From the NCBI GenBank assembly GCA_946405695.1, contig CAMJIA010000052.1, positions 1 to 10,531 of the forward strand: a stretch of DNA of 10,531 nucleotides, in the 5' to 3' direction. How positions within the stretch are numbered: position 1 is the stretch's first letter; each line of letters begins with the position of its first letter. The stretch comes from an uncultured Prevotellaceae bacterium (GTDB lineage Bacteria; Bacteroidota; Bacteroidia; Bacteroidales; Bacteroidaceae). The notes under the pieces are model-generated. The model made no database searches. It worked only from the letters and a program-made list of their open reading frames with translations, and had not been told where the DNA came from. Both the position numbers and the translations under genes were made by a program. This document shows, piece after piece, positions 1-7,520 of this stretch.

Positions 1-437
1 AGCTGTTAGGCAAGAAGACAGAATACAAGATGACCTATGCTCCAGAGGTGCTGGAGACGTTTGAGAACAAGCATAAGGACAACGACTACTGGGTGCAGTT
101 CAACTGCCCTGAGTTCACGTCGCTGTGTCCTATCACGGGTCAGCCCGACTTTGCGGAAATCAAGATTATGTATATTCCTGGCGAAAGAATGGTGGAGTCG
201 AAGAGTCTGAAGCTCTACCTCTTCTCGTTCCGCAACCACGGCGATTTCCATGAGGATTGCGTCAACATCATCATGAAGGACTTGGTGAAGCTCATGCAGC
301 CTAAATATATAGAGGTGGTAGGACTGTTTACCCCACGTGGTGGCATCAGCATCTATCCTTATGCCAACTACGGACAGCCTGGAACAAAATACGCTGCCCT
401 TGCAGAGCAGCGCCTTTTGAACTATCAGTTACGCTAA
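1..437 (+). CDS. queF: NADPH-dependent 7-cyano-7-deazaguanine reductase QueF (5' end cut by window)
   Basis: QueF reduces the nitrile preQ0 to the amine preQ1 with NADPH in the cytoplasm, a step in making the tRNA nucleoside queuosine. The visible reading frame (from base 3, 144 residues) has the family signature [13 protein letters not shown], whose cysteine forms the thioimide with preQ0. It also has the NADPH-side motif [16 protein letters not shown] followed by FHED, which supplies the conserved His and Glu, and ends with [15 protein letters not shown]. This is the short single-domain (B. subtilis-like) type of about 150 residues, so only a few N-terminal residues lie outside the window. 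The ATG at 30 is probably not the start: the residues before it, LLGKKTEYK, match the conserved N-terminus of Bacteroidetes QueF as I remember it. The stop lies 3 bp from the stop of the convergent lipoprotein gene. Family assignment is very secure. Confidence 0.96.
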   Translation, partial: LLGKKTEYKMTYAPEVLETFENKHKDNDYWVQFNCPEFTSLCPITGQPDFAEIKIMYIPGERMVESKSLKLYLFSFRNHGDFHEDCVNIIMKDLVKLMQPKYIEVVGLFTPRGGISIYPYANYGQPGTKYAALAEQRLLNYQLR

Positions 438-440
438 GTT

Positions 441-1199
441 TTATTCCCCTTTGCGATAGTACTCTTGCGTGTGGTCGCGGAATTCCAGGATGAGGGAGTC
501 TGGCGTGAGCATCCGTATCTGTACGGTGTCAATCTCAGGCACGTCGCCCTCCTGAGAGAATCCTGCTACGGTGTCGGCTTTCAGAATCAGCTGACCGTTA
601 AAGAAGTACCAGTCGGTATAGCGCTTGATGGAGGGGTACTCCACAGGCGACATATCGTCGGTAGTGGTACGGCGACGCATGCCCCCTCGAGCTGATGCTG
701 TGAAGTCACGTTTCAGTCGCAGGGAGTATTCGCGGGGAGTTATCATCAGTTGGCGCAGTGAGTCGGGCATGCGCTCAATCATGCGGCGCTGCATACGCTT
801 GTGCATGCTCTCGGGTGTTCGCAACTGGGGAAGCACCTGATAGCACCATTCTCCTTTCAGCATTTCCATGTTGACTACGCTGAGTGCTTCGTCGTGGTCT
901 TCTGGATTGACGGTGACTGCCAGTTCGTCACCGATGCGTGGACGTCCGTAGATGCGGTGCTGCTGGAAGGCATTGATGATATCAAACGTGTCTGGGTCAC
1001 CACCAGAGTAGGGGAGGAACACCAATACGGAGTCAGTACATCCGTCACATGCCAGTCCATAGAGGGCAGAGTCGCCCGGAAGATTCTTTTTCAGGCTGAT
1101 GGCATCGTCTGCTACGTCTGTGGCAGTCGGTTGCTGATTACTGCCGCATGCTCCCGTCAAGAGCACAGTGGCAAAGATGAAAAATAAGGCTTTTTTCAT
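441..1199 (-). CDS. Putative lipoprotein of unknown function with a CxxC motif
   Basis: The 252-residue product starts MKKALFFIFATVLLTGAC, a short basic N-terminus, a hydrophobic core and a lipobox-like end with Cys18, so it is probably a lipidated envelope protein. The residues after the cysteine (GSNQQPT) lack the acidic run of Bacteroidetes surface-export signals, so a periplasm-facing location is more likely. I chose the ATG at 1199 over one 8 codons upstream because it gives a clean signal peptide and leaves room for the -7 box at 1221-1228. The mature part has a CxxC (Cys51-Asp-Gly-Cys54) near the start of a beta-rich region, a basic helical middle (about 130-180, rich in Arg and Met), and a C-terminal pattern WYFFNGQLIL...DSLILEFRDHTQEYYRK. 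That pattern resembles lipocalin-like or NlpE-like beta-barrel folds, but the resemblance is weak and I do not assign a family. It is divergent from the carboxyltransferase operon and shares its promoter region. Confidence 0.85.
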   Translation of the reverse strand: MKKALFFIFATVLLTGACGSNQQPTATDVADDAISLKKNLPGDSALYGLACDGCTDSVLVFLPYSGGDPDTFDIINAFQQHRIYGRPRIGDELAVTVNPEDHDEALSVVNMEMLKGEWCYQVLPQLRTPESMHKRMQRRMIERMPDSLRQLMITPREYSLRLKRDFTASARGGMRRRTTTDDMSPVEYPSIKRYTDWYFFNGQLILKADTVAGFSQEGDVPEIDTVQIRMLTPDSLILEFRDHTQEYYRKGE

Positions 1200-1220
1200 T
1201 GCTTTATATAAATTATTGTG

Positions 1221-1228
1221 CAAAAGTA
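1221..1228 (-). promoter_or_regulatory. Bacteroidetes -7 promoter box for the lipoprotein gene
   Basis: Read on the minus strand the bases are TACTTTTG, a full match to the Bacteroidetes sigma-A -7 consensus TAnnTTTG. It lies 21 bp before the ATG at 1199, which implies a very short leader. No good -33 TTTG is visible at the usual distance. Confidence 0.6.
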
Positions 1229-1251
1229 AGAAATAATTCTCAATTATTTCG

Positions 1252-1259
1252 TATCTTTG
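1252..1259 (+). promoter_or_regulatory. Bacteroidetes -7 promoter box for the four-gene operon
   Basis: TATCTTTG matches TAnnTTTG exactly and lies 33 bp before the ATG at 1293. No clear TTTG -33 element lies 19-21 bp upstream; that stretch is the AT-rich arm of the palindrome. It is the only good promoter seen before the operon. Confidence 0.7.
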
Positions 1260-1292
1260 CAGAAAATTATATATCTAAATCGAAAAAATAGC

Positions 1293-3068
1293 ATGAAAAA
1301 GAAGATTAAGTTTAGTCTTGTGTACCGCGACATGTGGCAGTCGTCTGGTAAGTTTCAGCCCCGTAAGGACCAGTTGGAGCGTATCGCTCCCGTCATTATC
1401 GACATGGGATGTTTTGCCCGTGTGGAAACCAATGGTGGTGCCTTCGAGCAGGTGAACCTGATGGCTGGCGAGAACCCCAACCTGGCAGTGCGTGCTTTCT
1501 GTAAGCCGTTCAATGAGGTGGGCATCCAGACGCACATGCTGGATCGTGGTCTGAATGCACTGAGAATGTATCCTGTTCCCGACGATGTTCGCGAACTGAT
1601 GTATAAGGTCAAGAAGGCCCAGGGTGTGGATATTCCCCGTATCTTCTGCGGTCTGAACGATACCCGCAATATCATCCCCTCTATCAAGTGGGCCAAGGCT
1701 GCTGGTATGATTCCGCAGGCTACGCTGTGTATCACCACCAGTCCCGTACATACTGTCGAGTACTATAGCGCCATTGCTGACGAGGTGATTGCTGCTGGTG
1801 CTGAGGAAATCTGCTTGAAGGATATGGCCGGTATCGGACAGCCTGCCCTGCTGGGTGCCCTGACCAAGAGCATCAAGACGAAGCATCCTGATATCATCAT
1901 CCAGTATCACGGCCACTCTGGTCCTGGTCTGTCGATGGCCTCTATCCTGGAGGTTTGTAACAACGGTGCCGACATCATCGATACCGCTATCGAACCATTG
2001 AGCTGGGGTAAGGTGCATCCCGATATCATCTCCGTACAGTCGATGCTGAAGAACGAGGGCTTCGAGGTGGCTGATATAAATATGAACGCATATATGCAGG
2101 CCCGCAGCCTGACGCAGGAGTTCATCGACGACTGGCTGGGCTACTTCATCAATCCTGCCAACAAGCATATGTCGAGTCTGTTGCTCGGCAGTGGTCTGCC
2201 TGGTGGCATGATGGGTTCGATGATGGCAGACCTCGGTCCTATCCAGAGCATGATCAATAAGCTGCGTGAGAAGAAGGGCGAGGCTACACTGTCTATGGAC
2301 GACATGCTGGTGAAGCTGTTCAACGAGGTAGAGTATGTATGGCCACGCGTGGGTTATCCCCCATTGGTAACGCCGTTCTCTCAGTACACGAAGAACATTG
2401 CCCTGATGAACCTGTTGACCATGGAACAGGGCAAGGGTCGCTACGTCATGATGGACGACGCCATCTGGGGTATGATTCTCGGCAAGAGCGGCAAGGTGCC
2501 TGGCACCATCGATCCCGAGTTCATCGAATTGGCCAAGAAGCAGAATCGCGAATTTACCACCGCTGATCCTCACACTCTCATCCCTAACGCCCTCGACGGC
2601 TTCAAGAAGGAGATGGACGAGAACGGTTGGGATTACGGACAGGACAACGAAGAACTCTTCGAACTCGCTATGCACCCCGAACAGTACCGTCCGTTCCGTA
2701 GTGGTCAGGCCAAGAAACAACTGTTGGCTGACATCCAGAAGGCTAAGGATGCTAAGCTCGGTTCTAAGCTGAGCCCCGCTGAGATTGCTGCCTTCAAGCA
2801 TGCCAAGGCTGATGCGCTGACTGCTCCTGTTGCTGGTCAGGTATATTATGAGTTCTCTGGCGAGGGCGCTTGCGAACCTTGTCTGGAACCATTCATTGGT
2901 CAGCAGTACAAGGAGGGCGACACCTTCTGCTATATCCAGGCTCCTTGGGGCGAGATTGTTCCCATTCCTGCTGCTATTGGTGGTAAACTCGTTGAGGTTG
3001 CTGCCAAACAAGGTGCCAAGGTACGCAAGGGCGATAACCTCGGTTGGATTGAACGATCAGAGGCTTAG
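1293..3068 (+). CDS. oadA: OadA/pyruvate carboxylase subunit B-type carboxyltransferase with degenerate biotinyl domain
   Basis: The 591-residue product belongs to the carboxyltransferase family of oxaloacetate decarboxylase alpha, pyruvate carboxylase subunit B and transcarboxylase 5S. These enzymes move a carboxyl group between a 2-oxoacid (oxaloacetate/pyruvate) and biotin at a metal centre. The metal-site residues are present: Asp13 in RDMWQS, Lys176 in CLKDMAGI, and His206 and His208 in YHGHSGPG. The family loop GLPGGMMGSM is at 301-310. A conserved carboxylase domain follows (about 290-480), then a charged linker and a biotinyl/lipoyl-like domain (about 508-591). That last domain lacks the biotinylation motif: where EAMKM is expected the protein reads QAPWGEIVPIP (549-559), with no lysine. 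Biotin is therefore probably supplied by a separate carrier protein not in this window. I start at the ATG at 1293; an upstream TTG at 1257 overlaps the promoter. The exact acceptor (pyruvate or an acyl-CoA) is not certain. It is first in an operon and ends 16 bp before the next gene. Confidence 0.88.
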   Translation: MKKKIKFSLVYRDMWQSSGKFQPRKDQLERIAPVIIDMGCFARVETNGGAFEQVNLMAGENPNLAVRAFCKPFNEVGIQTHMLDRGLNALRMYPVPDDVRELMYKVKKAQGVDIPRIFCGLNDTRNIIPSIKWAKAAGMIPQATLCITTSPVHTVEYYSAIADEVIAAGAEEICLKDMAGIGQPALLGALTKSIKTKHPDIIIQYHGHSGPGLSMASILEVCNNGADIIDTAIEPLSWGKVHPDIISVQSMLKNEGFEVADINMNAYMQARSLTQEFIDDWLGYFINPANKHMSSLLLGSGLPGGMMGSMMADLGPIQSMINKLREKKGEATLSMDDMLVKLFNEVEYVWPRVGYPPLVTPFSQYTKNIALMNLLTMEQGKGRYVMMDDAIWGMILGKSGKVPGTIDPEFIELAKKQNREFTTADPHTLIPNALDGFKKEMDENGWDYGQDNEELFELAMHPEQYRPFRSGQAKKQLLADIQKAKDAKLGSKLSPAEIAAFKHAKADALTAPVAGQVYYEFSGEGACEPCLEPFIGQQYKEGDTFCYIQAPWGEIVPIPAAIGGKLVEVAAKQGAKVRKGDNLGWIERSEA

Positions 3069-3084
3069 TGGACAGCTCTTTGTC

Positions 3085-4050
3085 ATGAAGAATTCACCAA
3101 GACGATTCCGGATACTTGCTGCCATTCTCATGGTATGGGGAAGTGTGGTCCAGGCAGTTCACGCACAAGATGAGACCATCGTTTTCACGCCCCAATGGAC
3201 TGCGCAGGCACAGTTCGCAGGCTATTATGTGGCTGAGGCCAAAGGCTTCTATCGTGAAGCGGGTGTGAAGGTGAAGATTGAACACCCGTCGCCCACGCAA
3301 CCTGCGATGAGTCGTCTGCGCAAGAACCAGTGTCAGGCTACTACGCTGCAGCTCTGTCAGGCCATGGAGATTGTTGACGAAGGAGTACCCTTGGTGAATA
3401 TCCTTCAGACTTCGATGAACAATGCGATGGTCATTGTATCGGCCAAAAACCAAGACCCATTGACGCAGAAGGGTGCCCATGTGGGCATCTGGAGCGTGGG
3501 TTTTGGCCAGTTGGCTATCTGCATGAGCATCAAAGACCATTTGAACTACGAGTGGGTGCGCTTCGCACAGAATATCAATCTGTTCGTATCAGGAGCACTC
3601 GATGCTACATTGGCTATGAGCTACAATGAGTATTACCAGTTGGTGCAGGCCGGCATTGAGATGACGGACAAGAATGTCTATCGTTTCTGTGACCACGGCT
3701 ATAATGTGCAAGAGGATGGTGTCTATATGAAGCGTAGCTACTATCTGAAACACAAAGACCAGGCTCGTCGCTTTGCTCAGGCCAGCAGGAAAGGGTGGGA
3801 GTGGGCTGCCCAGCACCCTGAAGAGACACTGGACATCGTGATGCAATATGTCGACAAGAATGGTATTGCCACGAATCGTGTTATGCAGCGACTGATGCTG
3901 AAGGAGGTACTGCGTCTTCAGGTGGATCGTGAGTCCAAGAAGCGCGAGTTCCGTCTTCGTCCCGATATGGTGAAGCGGGCTAGTACGCTGATGGTAGAGA
4001 ATCAGATGTTGAGCCGTGACATTACTTACAAAGAACTTGTAGGTGAATAG
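3085..4050 (+). CDS. NMT1/THI5-like periplasmic solute-binding protein (orphan)
   Basis: The 321-residue protein has an export signal (MKNSPRRFRI, a hydrophobic core, and AVHA-Q near residue 27-28), so it should be periplasmic. The mature part opens with FTPQWTAQAQFAGYYVAEAKGFY and continues EAGVKVKI, the hallmark of the SsuA/ThiY/NMT1 family, whose members bind thiamine precursors, sulfonates, nitrate or similar small molecules through ABC importers. Here no permease or ATPase gene is near. Instead the next gene, 23 bp downstream, encodes a membrane receptor with a large periplasmic domain, so the likely role is to present a ligand to that receptor. This is an inference from context. The start at 3085 follows the upstream stop by 16 bp and gives a complete signal peptide; an in-frame extension further upstream only overlaps the previous gene. 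The ligand cannot be told from sequence. Confidence 0.88.
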   Translation: MKNSPRRFRILAAILMVWGSVVQAVHAQDETIVFTPQWTAQAQFAGYYVAEAKGFYREAGVKVKIEHPSPTQPAMSRLRKNQCQATTLQLCQAMEIVDEGVPLVNILQTSMNNAMVIVSAKNQDPLTQKGAHVGIWSVGFGQLAICMSIKDHLNYEWVRFAQNINLFVSGALDATLAMSYNEYYQLVQAGIEMTDKNVYRFCDHGYNVQEDGVYMKRSYYLKHKDQARRFAQASRKGWEWAAQHPEETLDIVMQYVDKNGIATNRVMQRLMLKEVLRLQVDRESKKREFRLRPDMVKRASTLMVENQMLSRDITYKELVGE

Positions 4051-4073
4051 TGAAGAGTTGATACCGCTTTGTT

Positions 4074-6440
4074 ATGAATAAAGTCTTAGCATATATCCGT
4101 CAGAAACTCTCCGTTAGGGTCAGCCTGTGGGTGGTTATGTTTGCTGCTGTCATCTTCATTGGCGCACTTAGCTTTCTGTTCTATCAGTCGCGTGAGGCCA
4201 TTCGTCAGGAGGCCATCAATCGTGCCACACAGATTCTGGATAAGACATCGCTACGTGTTGAGGGTATACTGAACCGCGTAGAGGTGGCCAGCTACATGAC
4301 CAAATGGCTGGTACAGCGACATCCCAACAAGGCGGATTCTATGTTTGTCTACAGTCGAGGCGTGCTTCTGAACAATCCTGACTTCTACAACTGTTCTATC
4401 GCTTTTGAACCATACTACTTCAGTGATAAGGGACGCTACTTTTCGGCTTATACAAAGCACGTAGGCGATAGTTTACGTACCATACAAGGTGGTAGTGACA
4501 ACTACCAATATTTCTTTACGGACTGGTATCTCATGCCCACATTGCTAGACCGCCCCTGTTGGACAGAGCCTTATATGGACCTTGACGTGGCAACGAATAC
4601 GAGTGAGATGGTGACTAGCTACTGCCAGACTATCAAGGACAAAGACGGTAAGCTGCTTGGTGTCATCAATACTAGCCTTTCGCTGAATTGGCTCTCGCAC
4701 ACCATCTCAGCTATCAAGCCTTATCCCCATTCCTACAGTGTCATGATAGGTCGTGGCGGTACGTATTTCGTACATCCTGACTCGACGAAGATAACCCGTC
4801 AGACCATCTTCACACAGACCATTGAACAGCCCGATACGGCCCTTACTGCGTTGGGTCATGCTATGCAGCGTGGAGAAGAGGGCATGAAACACATGAACAT
4901 TGACGGAGAAGACTGCTATGTCTTCTACAAACCTCTCGGTAAAACGGGTTGTAGCATGGCTATTGTCTGTCCTGAAAGCGACATTTTTGGTGGCTTTGAC
5001 CGCGTGCGTCGTGCCGTCACGGCTATTGTCGCTGTTGGTTTGCTTCTGATGTTATACCTGTTCATCCGCATTATCAGTCGCGAACTCAGTCCTTTGCGCC
5101 GTCTGGCCAGAGAGGCAGAGAATATTGTTTCCGGACAGTTCGATGCTGAGTTACCCGACTTCCAACGTAGTGATGAGATTGGTCAGTTGAGCCACTCGTT
5201 TTCAGATATGCAACAGTCGCTTGTAAAATATATCGACGAGTTGAGGTCCACTACCGCCCAAAAGGCATCGATAGAGAGTGACCTCCGTATTGCCAGCAAC
5301 ATCCAGATGGGTATGCTGCCTGAGAAATTCCCTACCAAGGAAGATCGCGACGATGTGCAGATCTATGCCTCATTGACACCAGCTAAGGAAGTTGGTGGAG
5401 ACTTGTTCGACTTCTACATTCGCGATGAGAAACTCTTTTTCTGCATTGGTGACGTCAGCGGAAAGGGTGTTCCTGCTTCACTATTCATGGCAGTTACACG
5501 TTCTACCTTCCGCACTGTGTCTGCCCATGAGTCAATGCCTGACCGTATCGTGATGACGATGAATAAGACGATATCCGATATGAATAAGACCCAGATGTTT
5601 GTCACGCTCTTCGTTGGTGTCCTTGACCTACCTACGGGTCGCTTGTATTATTGTAATGCCGGCCACGATGCTCCGTTGCTTATTGGGGCTGGTGTAGGTG
5701 AGCTGCCTTGCGACGCCAATATTCCCGTCGGTTTCATGGACTGGAAGTACACACTTCAGGAGGTGCGGATATTTACAGGTACCACTATTCTTCTTTTTAC
5801 TGACGGACTGACTGAGGCAGAGAATGCCAACCACGCACAGTTCCAGATGGAGCGTGTGAACGAGGTGGCTATTCAGGCGCTCGCAAACCAGCAACATGAA
5901 CCACGCCAGCTCATCGACCAGATGACTGTTGCTGTCCACGAGTTTGTGGCTGGCGCCGAGCAGAGTGATGACCTGACGATGATGGCTATACAATATACCA
6001 AGCAGCAACGCGATGAGCGGTTACGAAAAAGTATTGTGTTGCCCAACGATATTGAGGAGGTTCCCAAGTTAAATGCTTTTATTGAGGAAGTGTGCGAGAC
6101 CCTAGGGTTCAGTCCTTCCACAACCATGCAAATCAATCTTGCTATTGAGGAAGCTGTGGTCAACGTAATGAATTATGCTTATCCACTCAATTCACATGGG
6201 GATGTGACGATTGAAGCTCAGGCAAATGATCTGCGCGTCAAGTTTACCATCATCGATAGTGGAACTCCCTTCGATCCTACTGTCCAGGGTGAAGTTGACA
6301 CCACGCTGTCGGTAAAGGACCGTCCCATTGGTGGCCTTGGCATTCACTTGGTGCGTCAAATCATGGACTCTATTAATTATGAGCGCTTGGATGAGTTCAA
6401 TGTGCTGACGCTGAGAAAGAAATTGGAAATAAAACAATAA
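4074..6440 (+). CDS. Membrane receptor: Cache-like sensor, HAMP, PP2C/SpoIIE phosphatase, RsbW-like ATPase domain
   Basis: This 788-residue protein looks like a transmembrane partner-switching regulator. A first membrane helix (about 17-37) and a second (about 312-333) enclose a periplasmic segment of some 270 residues with a double-Cache look (WTEPYMD at 163-169, then GKLLGVINTSLSL at 192-204). HAMP and a coiled coil follow (about 334-400). The SpoIIE-type PP2C phosphatase domain (about 403-640) has the metal-binding aspartates in VGGDLFDF (440-447), IGDVSGKGVPASLFMA (458-473), FTDGLTEA (575-582) and SDDLTMMAI (631-639). The C-terminal GHKL domain (about 655-785) has the N-box LAIEEAVVNVMNYAYP (689-704), the D-x-G box IIDSG and the glycine-rich IGGLGIHLV (752-760), as in RsbW/SpoIIAB anti-sigma kinases. 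One polypeptide thus has both a predicted Ser/Thr phosphatase and its opposing kinase or binding module. The substrate, normally a STAS-domain anti-anti-sigma protein, is not encoded here. It sits 8 bp before the alarmone synthetase gene. Confidence 0.92.
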   Translation: MNKVLAYIRQKLSVRVSLWVVMFAAVIFIGALSFLFYQSREAIRQEAINRATQILDKTSLRVEGILNRVEVASYMTKWLVQRHPNKADSMFVYSRGVLLNNPDFYNCSIAFEPYYFSDKGRYFSAYTKHVGDSLRTIQGGSDNYQYFFTDWYLMPTLLDRPCWTEPYMDLDVATNTSEMVTSYCQTIKDKDGKLLGVINTSLSLNWLSHTISAIKPYPHSYSVMIGRGGTYFVHPDSTKITRQTIFTQTIEQPDTALTALGHAMQRGEEGMKHMNIDGEDCYVFYKPLGKTGCSMAIVCPESDIFGGFDRVRRAVTAIVAVGLLLMLYLFIRIISRELSPLRRLAREAENIVSGQFDAELPDFQRSDEIGQLSHSFSDMQQSLVKYIDELRSTTAQKASIESDLRIASNIQMGMLPEKFPTKEDRDDVQIYASLTPAKEVGGDLFDFYIRDEKLFFCIGDVSGKGVPASLFMAVTRSTFRTVSAHESMPDRIVMTMNKTISDMNKTQMFVTLFVGVLDLPTGRLYYCNAGHDAPLLIGAGVGELPCDANIPVGFMDWKYTLQEVRIFTGTTILLFTDGLTEAENANHAQFQMERVNEVAIQALANQQHEPRQLIDQMTVAVHEFVAGAEQSDDLTMMAIQYTKQQRDERLRKSIVLPNDIEEVPKLNAFIEEVCETLGFSPSTTMQINLAIEEAVVNVMNYAYPLNSHGDVTIEAQANDLRVKFTIIDSGTPFDPTVQGEVDTTLSVKDRPIGGLGIHLVRQIMDSINYERLDEFNVLTLRKKLEIKQ

Positions 6441-6448
6441 CTATAAAA

Positions 6449-7513
6449 ATGGTAAAACTAGATTCACATGGCGAGGCACTGATGGCACAGTTTCGTGAAC
6501 TGCGCCCCACGCTGGACCAGCTGGCAAAAGAAGCCTTTGAACAGTTGAATAATGCGCTACAAGAGCAAGGCGTCTATGTTACCGCTATGGAGCATAGGGT
6601 AAAGACCGAAAAGTCGCTAGCAGGAAAACTGGAGCTGAAAGGCGCAAAATATAAGAGCATCGATGACATCACTGACCTCGTTGGCTTGCGTATTATTACC
6701 TTTTATACTGACGAGGTTGACAAGGTAGCAGCCATTGCCAAGCATATCTTTGACATTGACTGGGAAGAGAGTGTCGACAAGCGAAAGCACCAACTGACCT
6801 CCTTTGGTTACAACTCGTTACACTATATCTGTCGCCTGAAGACAGGTGGCCCGCGTTTCGAGCTACAGATGCGTACGGCACTGCAACACGTATGGTCTAC
6901 CATTGAACATGACATTGGCTACAAAAGTGAGGTGAAGATTCCACCTGAGTATCGTCGTCAGTTCAGTCGATTGGCAGGTATGTTGGAACTTATCGATGAT
7001 GAGTTCAGTCGTCTGCGTATGGTACTCACCGAGTATCACCGTCAGGTCTATTCGTTGGTGAAGAATGGTAAACTCGACGATGTACCCTTGGCGCCCGATA
7101 CGTTCCGGAGTTTCCTCGAATTGGAGCCTTTCGCTCGCCTGAACCGACGCATTGCTGTTGTCAATCAGGCTGAGATATATCCTGTTTCCATGATGCCCTT
7201 CTTACCTGTGCTCGAATCCTTCGGGCTGGAGACTCTTGGCGATGTGCAGCGTTTCTTGGACGACAATGCTGAAGATGCTATCCAGTTGGCTCTCTCGCAG
7301 TTGGCCGTTACCGATCTCGACATCCTTGCCTCTAGTGCAGCCTTGCAATACCTTTGTCTGGTCTATGTGCTGAAAAACGATGGTGGCCATCGTGGTCTGA
7401 AGGCTGTTTACGACATTATCAATGGTGTTGGCGATGCCAATAGTATGTTGGCTGATATGATGCTGGAACAAGCCAAGACACTACCGTTCATGCAGCGAAA
7501 AGAAACTGTGTAA
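6449..7513 (+). CDS. (p)ppGpp synthetase (RelA/SpoT synthetase domain) with long C-terminal extension
   Basis: The first ~160 of 354 residues form a RelA/SpoT-type synthetase domain, which transfers pyrophosphate from ATP to GDP or GTP to make the alarmone (p)ppGpp. Visible motifs are HRVKTEKSLAGKL (49-61, ATP-binding basic residues), DDITDLVGLRI (72-82, the catalytic-region Asp), FGYNSLHYI (119-127, the nucleotide-stacking Tyr and the His) and FELQMRTALQHVWSTIEHDIGYK (137-159, with Glu138, Gln140, Arg142 and the Trp and Glu-His pair). All key positions look intact. There is no HD hydrolase domain before it and no TGS/ACT regulatory region, so it is a stand-alone synthetase. The remainder (about 165-354) is mostly helical and I do not recognise it; typical small alarmone synthetases are only some 200-250 residues. 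It is last in the operon, which suggests that the upstream receptor and alarmone production are coordinated. The last base of its stop codon is part of the target duplication of the transposon behind it. Confidence 0.92.
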   Translation: MVKLDSHGEALMAQFRELRPTLDQLAKEAFEQLNNALQEQGVYVTAMEHRVKTEKSLAGKLELKGAKYKSIDDITDLVGLRIITFYTDEVDKVAAIAKHIFDIDWEESVDKRKHQLTSFGYNSLHYICRLKTGGPRFELQMRTALQHVWSTIEHDIGYKSEVKIPPEYRRQFSRLAGMLELIDDEFSRLRMVLTEYHRQVYSLVKNGKLDDVPLAPDTFRSFLELEPFARLNRRIAVVNQAEIYPVSMMPFLPVLESFGLETLGDVQRFLDDNAEDAIQLALSQLAVTDLDILASSAALQYLCLVYVLKNDGGHRGLKAVYDIINGVGDANSMLADMMLEQAKTLPFMQRKETV

Positions 7514-7520
7514 TAAAAAA
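7513..7520. repeat. 8-bp target site duplication, left copy
   Basis: ATAAAAAA directly precedes the left inverted repeat and is repeated exactly after the right one (10477-10484). Eight bases is the duplication length known for the IS1595 family. Its first base is the last base of the synthetase stop codon, so the insertion left that gene intact. Confidence 0.93.

Larger units (their letters stand above)
1221..1259. repeat. Near-symmetric palindrome spanning the divergent promoter
   Basis: A perfect 9-bp inverted repeat, GAAATAATT (1230-1238) and AATTATTTC (1242-1250), surrounds CTC. The symmetry continues outward with few mismatches to the two -7 boxes, so that CAAAAGTA on the left mirrors TATCTTTG on the right (6 of 8 positions pair, plus one mismatched pair between them and the core). 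The centre lies midway between two outward-facing promoters. It could be an operator for a dimeric regulator or simply the result of two overlapping promoters. Confidence 0.6.

Noticed and set aside
30..32. ATG at 30 as the start of queF
   Set aside because: Residues before it resemble the conserved QueF N-terminus, so the true start is outside the window.
801..1187. A 128-codon plus-strand open frame in the lipoprotein gene
   Set aside because: No family features, and the opposite strand has a signal peptide, lipobox and promoter.
1257..1292. Upstream TTG start extending the carboxyltransferase by 12 codons
   Set aside because: The TTG lies inside the -7 promoter box TATCTTTG, so it would precede the transcription start; the ATG at 1293 fits the family N-terminus.
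1275..3011. A 578-codon open frame on the minus strand opposite the carboxyltransferase gene
   Set aside because: It mirrors a strongly biased coding gene, has no recognisable domain and a composition typical of antisense shadows; the plus-strand gene fully explains the region.
2830..3084. N-terminal extension of the solute-binding protein by 85 codons
   Set aside because: It overlaps the end of the carboxyltransferase gene in another frame and would bury a clear signal peptide that starts at the ATG at 3085.
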